Assembly (NCBI GenBank): GCA_965238125.1
Contig: OZ250179.1
Span: forward strand, 1,860,001 to 1,924,000
Reading direction: 5' to 3'
DNA: 64,000 nucleotides
Origin: UBA6623 sp965238125
GTDB taxonomy: Bacteria > Acidobacteriota > Terriglobia > Bryobacterales > UBA6623
This document shows, piece after piece, positions 44,915-52,552 of the stretch. The notes below the pieces were generated by a model, which did no database searches, was not told where the DNA came from, and saw only the letters and a list, made by a program, of their open reading frames with translations. Position numbers and translations under genes: made by a program. Numbering within the stretch: position 1 is the stretch's first letter; each line of letters starts with the position of its first letter.

Positions 44915-45020
44915 GTAAAAACTCCTCATAACCTTTCGCGCGAAGGGTGTGGGCGACACTCTTTTCGTGGCGCGGTTTGATGTGCAGCGCAAACCATGCC
45001 GTCGAATCGATTTCGGTCAC
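44915..45020 (-). pseudogene. UpxY/NusG-family antiterminator, 5' fragment
   Basis: The first ~35 codons of the split antiterminator: a GTG start at 45020 with AAGGA just upstream, then WFALHIKPRHEKSVAHTLRA, the classic NGN-domain opening, to GYEEFLP. The frame then runs into the IS1380 end and stops at 44820. The promoter of the whole polysaccharide locus should lie upstream of 45020, so the fragment marks the locus start. Confidence 0.9.
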
Positions 45021-45639
45021 GTCCTTGTGGGCCGTTTCGCTTGCATAACACTCGGAATGGCCGCTGATCGCCTCGCGTCAACGCACAACCGGCCTAAGCA
45101 ATCCGGCACCAAACGTTGCCGGCACGCCGATCTAGCTGGGTTTGGGTGACTTCGCTTCGACGAGCGAAGAAAACGACGGTCCGTTGTCCAAGCTACCGCA
45201 TGGTCAGTCCCAACGGCAGACCTGTTTCAAAATTGCCGCCCCCGCGGATCCGAGCGGATCAACGGAAGAGTCTCCAAGGCCCCGCGGCTCGGCTAAAACC
45301 GAGATCCGCGAAGTCCTCGAAGCACTGCAATTATACACAGAACTCGGATAAATGGTTTAACATTAACGACAAGTTTATACGAAAAGATCTCCCTAAATCA
45401 CCTATGGCGAAAGATGCGTTTCCGCAAGCCTTGGCCTACGCCTCGGCGAGCCGGTCTTCGGGGATCGCGACGCGAGCCCTCCCGAAGAGTCGTGACCAAC
45501 ACGGGGCGTGCCTCCAGCCGTGTCGTAGCGGCATTCGTGGCGCGGGTAACACGATGTCCCGCCTCTCACGAAATGAGCCGTCGAGCAAGCCGGTTTCTTT
45601 CGATGTCACCAGAAGAGTGGCGTTTTGGCAGGCGCCGTT
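45021..45639. other. Gene-free gap upstream of EPS locus
   Basis: No convincing gene on either strand. The rightward frame that crosses it has no family features and mixed composition. A distinctly AT-rich island at 45325-45410 (AATTATACACAGAACTCGG, then AAATGGTTTAACATTAACG) stands out from the surrounding GC-rich DNA. It is a candidate promoter or regulatory region for the leftward polysaccharide locus. I cannot assign -35/-10 boxes with confidence. Confidence 0.4.
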
Positions 45640-45924
45640 TCAGCGAACATCGCGCCCGGCCTGCTTTCCAATCCCACTTGGCATAACAACGCCCTTTCGT
45701 GGACGACCCTCCTCCATCACACCGACGGGTTTAGGCTTCGATTCACGGGGTGGGCCGCTGCCGGACGCTTGGTACGTACCCACCAGAAACGAAGCGCCGT
45801 CATAGCTGACCTTCGCCCAGCCTACCGGCCCCGGCCGTTCAGCAGACCTTTCGACGGGATCTTGTCCGCTCGAGGGGCCTTCTGAAGGCGCCGGATTTCC
45901 TCGGATTTTCACTGTGGCCGTCAT
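45640..45924 (-). CDS. Hypothetical protein downstream of ABC1 kinase
   Basis: A 94-codon frame starting MTATVKIRGNPAPSEGPSSG. I recognise no family; composition is rich in Gly, Pro and Ser with no signal peptide or membrane segment. The support is positional. The ATG at 45924 has a strong AAGGAG site ten bases upstream. If the IS1380 copy 3 is removed, this ribosome site follows the ABC1 kinase stop codon directly (TAG, then TCCAAGGAGAAGAAGA and ATG). It would have been the third gene of the TetR-ABC1 operon, now cut off from its promoter by the insertion. Confidence 0.4.
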   Translation of the reverse strand: MTATVKIRGNPAPSEGPSSGQDPVERSAERPGPVGWAKVSYDGASFLVGTYQASGSGPPRESKPKPVGVMEEGRPRKGVVMPSGIGKQAGRDVR

Positions 45925-45945
45925 TCTTCTTCTCCTTGGACTAAG

Positions 45946-47626
45946 CCCGCATTTTCAATTTGATGTATGAGCTTCAGACCATCCAGCGACCTTCAGCGTC
46001 TTTATTGATAGGGGCTAGAGCCCGATAAGGACGCCATGGAGGTAAGGACGCCATGGAGGTCAACACCCGATGGGTGAAAAAGAAAACAAGCCGTTTCAGC
46101 TCACGTTCAATGGATTTCTCAAAGTCGATTTCCAAGGATCGCGAGTCACCTCGGATGGCGGTCTGATTCTCGTTCGCGAACTGGATGAACGACTCGGACT
46201 CGGGAAGCTGATCGACGAGCATCTCAGCGACTCGCGACAAGGCTTGAACAAGAAGTTCGCGCTGGCCGATCTGCTGCGGCAGTCGGTCTACAGCCGACTC
46301 GCTGGCTACGAGGACCTCAATGACGCCGTTCGAGTATCCGCCGATCCGACCTTTCGCTTGATCGGCTCGAAGAGGAACTGGGATCGCGGAGCAGCCTTGA
46401 CCTCGACGCTGCATGGCTTCGAGACGGAGATGCTGGCGAGCGAAGAGAACTTGCTGGGGCTGATGGCAGTGAACCGGGAGCTGGTCGCGCAAGCCGAAGC
46501 TCCCGACGGTTCAGACCGCGTGGTGCTCGACATGGACTCCACGGAGAGCCCCGTCCACGGCCAACAGGAAGGCAGTGCCTACAACGGCCATTTTGAGTCC
46601 CTCTGCTATCACCCGCTGTTGCTGTTCAACCAGCACGGCGACTGCCTAGGCGCGAAGCTGCGTCCCGGCAACGTGCACAGCGCCGAGGACTGGGACGAGC
46701 TGCTACTGTCGGAGATCGAACGACAACAGGCGGAGGGCAAACAGGTGACGTTCCGCGCCGACGCCGCCTTCGCCAAGCCCGAGATCTACGAGGCGATGGA
46801 GGAGCGCGGCGTGGACTACGTGATTCGCATCCCGGCGAACAAGAGCCTGGAGCTGGAGATCGAGGACATCCTGTTTCGGCCACCGGGTAGGCCGAACGCC
46901 AAGCCCCTAGTGCGCTACAAGAGTTTTCGCTATCAGGCCGAGAGCTGGTCGAAGGCAAGGCGAGTTGTCGCCAAGGTCGAGCATCACCAGGGCGAACTAT
47001 TCCCGCGCGTCGGATTTGTCGTGACGAGCATGAGCTTGCCGAGCCGCTCGGTCGTACGGTTCTACAACAAGCGCGGCACGGCGGAGCAGTGGATCAAAGA
47101 AGGCAAACAGGCCACGCACTGGACCCGCTTGTCGTGTCACCGCTTCCGGGCCAACGAGGTACGGCTGCAACTCAGCGTGCTGGCCTACAACCTGGGCAAC
47201 CTGTGGCGGCGGCTCGGGCTGCCGCACAGGATCAAGAGCTGGTCGCTAACGAGTTTGCAACACAGGTTGATGAAGACCGGCGGTCGGCTGGTCAAGCATG
47301 CTCGCTACTACTGGTTGCTGCTGGCGGAGGGGCATCTGAACCGGCGGCTGTTCGGTGACATGCTGCATAGGATCTGGGCGCTGCCTGTGCCGGGTGGGTA
47401 GCGTTGCGGGCGAGGATCAACAGTTTTTGGCTCCAAAAAGGTTTCGCAGGGAGCAGTGTCGGCTGGAGCGCCGTTCAGTCCGCTCAATCAACGTCTGTGA
47501 GCGGACGGACGAGCCCTGGCGCCTACCGGCGGAGGTGATGTGCAGGGTTCAGCGCGAAAAGACGTGGTATTCGGCGCAGCGGGGGTGTATCCTGTGACCG
47601 TGCCAGGGCCAAAATGGAAATCCTGG
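45946..47626 (+). mobile_element. IS1380-family insertion sequence, copy 3
   Basis: A 1681-bp element with ends identical to copy 1 and a perfect 5-bp duplication CTAAG (45941-45945 and 47627-47631). It is longer than copy 1 because AAGGACGCCATGGAGGT is repeated in tandem upstream of the transposase start (~46024-46058). It lies exactly after the ABC1 kinase gene: the kinase TAG stop is within the right duplication. Confidence 0.93.
46070..47401 (+). CDS. IS1380-family transposase, copy 3
   Basis: A 443-residue intact DDE transposase. For most of its length it is almost identical to copy 1, but near the C-terminus it carries copy-2-like residues (LPHRIK and ALPVPGG, where copy 1 has LPQRIK and ALPLPSG). 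It has one unique change, LSVLAYN for LSVPAYN. This patchwork suggests recombination between copies. The catalytic residues match copy 1. Confidence 0.95.
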   Translation: MGEKENKPFQLTFNGFLKVDFQGSRVTSDGGLILVRELDERLGLGKLIDEHLSDSRQGLNKKFALADLLRQSVYSRLAGYEDLNDAVRVSADPTFRLIGSKRNWDRGAALTSTLHGFETEMLASEENLLGLMAVNRELVAQAEAPDGSDRVVLDMDSTESPVHGQQEGSAYNGHFESLCYHPLLLFNQHGDCLGAKLRPGNVHSAEDWDELLLSEIERQQAEGKQVTFRADAAFAKPEIYEAMEERGVDYVIRIPANKSLELEIEDILFRPPGRPNAKPLVRYKSFRYQAESWSKARRVVAKVEHHQGELFPRVGFVVTSMSLPSRSVVRFYNKRGTAEQWIKEGKQATHWTRLSCHRFRANEVRLQLSVLAYNLGNLWRRLGLPHRIKSWSLTSLQHRLMKTGGRLVKHARYYWLLLAEGHLNRRLFGDMLHRIWALPVPGG

Positions 47627-49038
47627 CTAAGACTTGACCTCCACCGGCTCCACCGTTGTTTCGCTGCGCAGAATCGGACCCCATTCCACACGCGCCTTGA
47701 GCTTATACATCAGCGCTCGCAGCCCCATGAAGTTACGGTCCAACCAAATGTTGACCGGCATCGCGCGGTAATAGCGATTCCTCATCACCTCGCCAAACAG
47801 ATCGACACCGCGCCGGAAGTAGTCCGGGTTGCCGAAATCGAACCTTCCTTGGTGAAGCAAGGGTTCCCAAAACCAATCACTGACCTGCTCAAGCAGCGCC
47901 ATCCGCTCCGGCTCCTCGCGCTGTTGGGGCGTCATGTCGGTTCCAATCACCAGGGCTTCGCGGAGAGCCTCTCGCGACGTGTGCACGGCCCGTTCCACGG
48001 CGTCGACGTATTGAAGATCCGCGGCGGTGAATTGGTAACAACACCCGAAGTCGACCAACCCGAGTCGTCCATCGGGCATAAAGAAGTAGTTGCCCGGGTG
48101 AGGATCGGCATAAAGGACATGCTTGCCGTACCACAATCGCGCCGCGCTACGCAGGATCTTGTCTCCGAAGGTGTCCCGAACCTCCTGAGACGGTTCGGAA
48201 GCCATGAACTCCGGCATATGGACTCCGGAGATGTGCTCCATCGTCAACACCCGGCGGGTCGAGAACTCGCGAAACACCTTCGGCACCACAATTCCCTCGT
48301 CCTCTGAGAAAGCGCCGCGGGCGGTTTCGAGATTCGCTGCTTCGTGCTCATAGTTGGTCTCCATTTCGAGCATCCGCCGGATGTCGTCAAACTGGAGCTT
48401 GATGTTGTCCCAATCGCCGCTAAGCCGCATCGGCAACAGCGCCGCGCGAAAATTCCGGAGGTCGTCGCGAATCGTGCGTCCGATGTTGGGGTATTGGATC
48501 TTGATGGCTACTTCCTGACCGCTGCCCTTCAAACGCGCGCGGTGAACTTGGCCAAGGGAGGCCGCCGCGAACGCGTGCGGCTCGAAGTCGTCGAAGATCC
48601 GCTCCGGATCATTGCCCAGCTCTTTGCGTACGAACTCCCGTAACAACGAGAAGTGCATCGGGGGCGCCTCGAAGTGGAGCCGCTCCAGGACGCCGACAAA
48701 TTCTTCGGGCGCTACCAGCGGGTAATTTGCAATCATTTGCCCGATCTTCATCACCGCGCCCCGCATGTAGGTCATGCTGCTCAACACTTCGAGCGCCGCT
48801 CGCAAGTGCGTCTCGTTTTTGAGCTGCTGTTTCTCGTCGACACCCTGGTACCCGCCGCGGATCCAGTAGGCGAAATAGGCCGCCGCGATCTTCGCCTGCA
48901 GGGTGCCGAAGATGCGCGCGCGGTTCCAGCGCCCGATTGGGACCGCGCGGGGGGCCGGCTTTTGCAACAGCCCCGACACCGCCGCGCTCGTCGGCGGGGA
49001 CTCGGACCCTTCCACGTCCTGCGGCAGAGCATCGCTTA
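47627..49038 (-). CDS. ABC1/AarF/UbiB-family atypical kinase, 5' end cut off by IS630
   Basis: About 470 codons of an ABC1-family kinase, whose members support isoprenoid-quinone or lipid metabolism. Visible motifs are the ABC1-specific KxGQ (GAVMKIGQMIANYP), the Ala-rich loop AAASLGQVHRARLKG, the ATP lysine VAIKIQYPN, the catalytic loop YADPHPGNYFF and the metal site VDFGCC. The first seven codons and start lie at 50135-50155, beyond the IS630 element: ATG then EPHVAD. With the element removed, the frame reads MEPHVADLSDALPQDVEG and overlaps the tetR gene end. The open frame now reads back into the IS to 49489 without a proper start, though an internal GTG (at DVEG) could rescue translation. 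Confidence 0.88.
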
Positions 49039-50131
49039 TTGAATCTCGCAAAATAAAGTGACACCTTTTTGGGGTACGTACGTCTTTGTATGTATGGGAA
49101 ATACAAAAGGCGTACGGCGGGATTTCGAGGCCCTGGAGAAGCGCCGTTTCAAAGCGATCCGGTTGGTCGAGCAAGGCTGTAGTCAGTCCGAGACAGCGAG
49201 GCGATTGAAGGTCGCGCGGCAAAGCGTCAGCGAGTGGCTGCGACGATACCGGCGTGACGGCGAAGCCGGGTTGCGCCAGGCCGGCCGCGCCGGCCGTAAG
49301 CCGCTGTTGGACGCCGCGCAGCTCGAACGCCTCGAGGCGTTGCTGCTGGAAGGCCCCGAGGCGCACGGCTTCCCGACGCCGCTGTGGAGCTGTCCGCGGG
49401 TCGCTCGTCTGATCGGAGACGAGTTCGGCGTGCGCTATCACGAGGGCCATGTCTGGAAGATCCTGCGGGCGCTCGGTTGGAGCCCGCAACGGCCCGTCGG
49501 CAAAGCGCGGGAGCGCAACGAAGAGGCCATCCGCGGCTGGCAGCGCAAGACTTGGCCGGCCATTAAAAAAAAGCCCGCAAAGAAGAACGTACGATCGTCT
49601 TCATCGACGAAAGCGGATTGAGTCAGAAGCCGCATCGTTGCCGCACCTGGGCGCCGCGCGGCGAGACACCGGTGTTGGAGTTCAACTTCAACTGGGACAA
49701 GCTGTCGGTGTCGGCCGGGCTGACGTTGCGCAACTTTTACTTCCGGCTCTATCCCGGCGCGATCGGCGAGCTGGAGGTCATCGACTTCCTGAAGGCTTTG
49801 GTGCGCCACATCGACGGCCCACTGCTGATCGTCTGGGACCGGCTGCCGGCGCACCGCAGCCGCCTGGTGCGGGAGTTCATCCAGCTCTCCGAGGATCACA
49901 TCGCAACGGAGTACTTGCCGCCCTATGCGCCGGAGTTGAACCCGGTGGAATACATTTGGGCGTACTGGAAGCAGCACGAGTTGCCCAACGTCTGCCCGAA
50001 GGACTACTGGGAACTCGACGAGCGCGCCCGCAAAGCGCTGCGGCGAATGCGCCGCAAACCGCGCTTGATTACCGCTTTCTGGAAACAGTCTTCTCTTTGT
50101 CTCGATTGACAGTATATTATGCGAAACTCAG
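49039..50131 (+). mobile_element. IS630-family insertion sequence
   Basis: A 1093-bp element with inverted ends of about 25 bp (left TTGAATCTCGCAAAATAAAG, right on the other strand CTGAGTTTCGCATAATATAC). It is flanked by TA on both sides (49037-49038 and 50132-50133), the target duplication typical of IS630/Tc1-type elements. It interrupts the ABC1 kinase gene at codon 8. Confidence 0.88.
49094..50109 (+). CDS. IS630-family transposase, two frames joined by -1 shift at A8
   Basis: Frame 1 (49094-49621) holds the N-terminal helix-turn-helix (GCSQSETARRLKVARQSVSE, WLRRYRRDGEAGLRQ) and the linker RLIGDEFGVRYHEGHVWKIL. Frame 2 (to 50109) holds the DDE domain: IVFIDESGLSQKPH (first Asp), LLIVWDRLPAHRS (second Asp) and YLPPYAPELNPVEYIWAYWK (final Glu). 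A run of eight A at 49565-49572 joins them. A -1 slip gives KKKARKEERTIVFIDESG without a gap. This looks like programmed frameshifting, though a simple deletion cannot be excluded. Full length would be ~338 residues, normal for the family. Confidence 0.9.
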
Positions 50132-50135
50132 TAGG

Positions 50136-50780
50136 TCAGCTACGTGTGGCTCCATCGGTTACCTCCACGGTTTGCATTGGTTCAGCGGAAAGCGAGTTGA
50201 TAAACAGCTTCATCGATTGGTCGAGCAACACCAACGTGTCTTCTTGGCGCGGCGATTCGTCGCGCGCCCAATAGGCGAGAACGCCGAGAAAGAGAGTCCA
50301 GTACAAATGCAGCGTGACGAATAGCGGCTCCGACGCTTGAGCCGAGCCATTGTTAGACATGAGCAGGCCCCGGACCGTTTCCAGGTGACGCAGTCGGATC
50401 TCCTCGGCTTCCCGCGCCGCGGACGACCTCGCGAAAGGACTCAGCGTACTTTCGATCAGATTCTCGATGTACCCTCGATGAACACCAAGGTGACGGAGAC
50501 TTATGGCAACGTGTGCGAAGAGGCGTTCGTCAAGCGCCTCGTCGCCCCGCAGACGCTTTTGAAACTCCTCACCCGCCGTGTCAAAGCAGCTTGCGACGAT
50601 CGACAAAGCGAGAGCCTCCTTGGTTGGGAAATAGTTGAAGAGGGTTCCCACCGCGATCTTGGCTCGACCCGCGATATCGCGAGTCGTCGTTTCGTCAAAG
50701 CCCTTCTCCTGAAATAACTTACGAGCGGAAGCTAGGATCCGTTCGCGAGTCTGTTCCTTGACTTGTGCCGTCACCCTCAT
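50136..50780 (-). CDS. TetR/AcrR-family transcriptional regulator
   Basis: A 214-residue TetR repressor. The N-terminal DNA-binding helix-turn-helix is clear: RERILASARKLFQEKGFDET, then TTRDIAGRAKIAVGTLFNYF and PTKEAL. The C-terminal ligand domain (residues ~60-200) has no recognisable specificity; the sequence SEPLFVTLHLYWTLFLGVLAYW suggests a hydrophobic pocket. It is the first gene of a leftward operon with the ABC1 kinase, whose start codon overlapped its last 20 bases. Two palindromes overlapping and flanking its promoter suggest autorepression. The IS630 right target site lies two bases after its stop, leaving it intact. Confidence 0.93.
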   Translation of the reverse strand: MRVTAQVKEQTRERILASARKLFQEKGFDETTTRDIAGRAKIAVGTLFNYFPTKEALALSIVASCFDTAGEEFQKRLRGDEALDERLFAHVAISLRHLGVHRGYIENLIESTLSPFARSSAAREAEEIRLRHLETVRGLLMSNNGSAQASEPLFVTLHLYWTLFLGVLAYWARDESPRQEDTLVLLDQSMKLFINSLSAEPMQTVEVTDGATRS

Positions 50781-50794
50781 GAGACCATCGAAAT

Positions 50795-50859
50795 ATTATG
50801 AACATGCTCATAATACGGCACAGTCAATGCCGTTGTCAAGGGAAAATGAGCACGCTCAT
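50795..50859 (-). promoter_or_regulatory. tetR promoter with two TetR-type operators
   Basis: On the minus strand TTGACA (50834-50839) and TATTAT (50810-50815) are 18 bases apart, a strong sigma70-type promoter. Operator 1 at 50795-50814 has arms ATTATGA/TCATAAT and begins inside the -10 box. Operator 2 at 50846-50859 has arms ATGAGC/GCTCAT and lies just upstream of the -35. Both share a TATGAGC-like half site. A repressor bound to both would block RNA polymerase; the nearest regulator is the tetR product itself. Confidence 0.8.
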
Positions 50860-51184
50860 AAAATTATGCTGTTCACTCCATGCGGGCTCGGGATACTGAG
50901 GTTCAAGGGTGAGCGAGCGCCATCTCCGAGGTCGTCTTGTATTTGGTCGGCCTTCGTCCATTGCTCGGAGAAGCCACCAGCCCATACGAAATCTCGCTTG
51001 TCTCGTCCTGAGCGAACGACCGGATCGGGGAAGGGAATCAGGGGCCAACCTCCCGCCAGGGAGCACCGACCTTCCGCTGATCGGCGCTTGCAGCCCAATT
51101 TCCTGTTTTCTTGGGCGTCGGCGCCCCGAACCGCCGGCGATGGGCCGTTTCTGTCCGGCGAGAGCCCGTGGGACAATAAGCGGA
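50860..51184. other. Gap upstream of phosphoesterase gene
   Basis: No gene is recognised on either strand. The open frame that extends the phosphoesterase upstream to 50909 is Arg/Pro-rich and lacks a signal peptide until the ATG at 51185. I see no strong promoter. A rightward gene start near operator 2 is not evident, so the operators probably serve only tetR. Confidence 0.4.
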
Positions 51185-52231
51185 ATGAAGCGTCGAGCGA
51201 ACCCGGAAGGCCTCGTCCGAAAACGAGACGGTTGGCGGATTGCCGTGCTGATCGCCGTGCTGTGGGCGGTCGGCGGGGCCGCTTCGGCGCAAGGCCCGGT
51301 CTATCTGGCTTTCTTCGGCGACAGCGGGACGGGAGACAGCCGTCAACGCCAGGTCGCCGCGCAATTGGACGGCGTGGCGGCGGCCGGGAAACTCAACTCC
51401 GTTTTTCTATTGGGCGACAACATTTACAACAAGGGCGAGGCGAAGTATATCCGACCGAAATTTCTGGATGTCTATCAACCGTTGTTTGCAAGGAACGTAA
51501 CCTTCCACGCGGCGCTGGGCAACCATGACGCGAAAACTTGTGATGTCGCCGCGACGGATCCGCTGCCGCGAGACGCCGGAGCCTACGAAGACTGCGACGT
51601 CGGGGTCCAACTTGCCGAGCCTCGTTTCGGGTACCCGGAAGGCCGGCGATATTACAGCATGACCGGGCCCGGCGCTCCGCCGCTTTTCGAGGTCTTCGTC
51701 ATCGATACCAATACGCTGGCCACGAGATACTACCTGGACGAAGGTCTCCCGCCGGATCGGGCTCAACTGGATTGGCTGGCGCGGGCGCTGGAAGCTTCGA
51801 AGGCGACCTGGAAGATCGTCACGATGCACAACGCGATGCACACGCCCGTCCCGAAGACGTTCCTGGGTCTGGAAGGACACAAGCCCGAGCGGGGTTTGCA
51901 ATTGCAGCTCGAAGAGCTCTTTCGCGAGAAGAAGGTCCACGCCGTGTTTCAAGGCCACAACCACTTCTATGCCCGGCTGCTGCCGCTGGACGGCGTGCGC
52001 TATTTTGTCGCCGGCGGGGGCGGGAGGCGCCCCTATGGTTTCAAGCCTAAGCCGGGCTATGTCGTTCCCAACACGGGCCGCAGGAAATTCAACCATTTCA
52101 TTCATGTGCGCCTGAGCGAATCGTCGTTTGACTTCTGCACTGTCGATTCGGAAGGCGCGACTCGCGACAGCGGGGGCTTCCGAAGAAACGGCGCCGCAGC
52201 TCCCGGCGACGGCTCGGGTTGTCCCTTTTAG
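51185..52231 (+). CDS. Secreted metallophosphoesterase (purple-acid-phosphatase-like)
   Basis: A 348-residue calcineurin-like phosphoesterase with a signal peptide (WRIAVLIAVLWAVGGAASAQ). Two-metal-site motifs appear in order: FFGDSGTGD, FLLGDNIY, ALGNHD, VTMHNAMHTP (His) and FQGHNHFY (His-x-His). It probably removes phosphate from organic phosphates or proteins outside the cytoplasm. A Gly-rich loop AGGGGRRPYGF follows the last metal motif, as in tartrate-resistant acid phosphatases. The ATG at 51185 is chosen because it places the signal peptide correctly. It stands alone. Confidence 0.85.
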   Translation: MKRRANPEGLVRKRDGWRIAVLIAVLWAVGGAASAQGPVYLAFFGDSGTGDSRQRQVAAQLDGVAAAGKLNSVFLLGDNIYNKGEAKYIRPKFLDVYQPLFARNVTFHAALGNHDAKTCDVAATDPLPRDAGAYEDCDVGVQLAEPRFGYPEGRRYYSMTGPGAPPLFEVFVIDTNTLATRYYLDEGLPPDRAQLDWLARALEASKATWKIVTMHNAMHTPVPKTFLGLEGHKPERGLQLQLEELFREKKVHAVFQGHNHFYARLLPLDGVRYFVAGGGGRRPYGFKPKPGYVVPNTGRRKFNHFIHVRLSESSFDFCTVDSEGATRDSGGFRRNGAAAPGDGSGCPF

Positions 52232-52552
52232 CGACGTGCTCGCCGGCGTCGGGAGTCGCGTTGCGCGATTGCCGGGGCGACCGGCGCGGCCGTTCCGACA
52301 CGTGGCCGATGTTCCTGCGAAAATAGCAAGGTTGTCGGGGTCGGGCCGAGCCCACCCGGCGCCGGTTTGACAAGTGACCGCCGAGAGCGCGAAAAAATCG
52401 GGCACCGTCCTCTTCGCGCCTATAGCGGGTGCTGATTCAGCGGAGCTTATTCAGCCGGCGCTCGGGACAGTCCCCGTTTTTTCAGCGCCGGTTTTGATAA
52501 GTGACCGCTCAGGCACTGGGCGGAGGCGACTGAACAAGGAGACCATCAAGAC
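52232..52552. repeat. Gap with direct repeats and a GGGACAGTCCCC palindrome
   Basis: Two direct repeats, GGCGCCGGTTTGACAAGTGA (52361) and AGCGCCGGTTTTGATAAGTG (52487), each followed by ACCGC, are ~127 bases apart. Between them are an AAAAAATCGGGCACCGTCC unit and CTCGGGACAGTCCCCG (52461), and the paired TGATTCAGCGGAGCTTATTC. This is likely two copies of one duplicated intergenic repeat. No gene is seen. The 3' end probably holds the promoter of the next gene, whose start has AAGGAGA about fifteen bases upstream. Confidence 0.5.

Noticed and set aside
45116..45805. A 229-codon rightward frame between EPS locus and IS1380 copy 3
   Set aside because: No domain, irregular composition, crosses an AT-rich island; probably fortuitous.
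49039..49489. ABC1 kinase frame extended through the IS630 element
   Set aside because: These codons are antisense to the IS630 transposase; the true start lies beyond the element at 50155.
52358..52515. Possible CRISPR-like repeat
   Set aside because: Only two units, unequal spacing, no leader and no cas genes.
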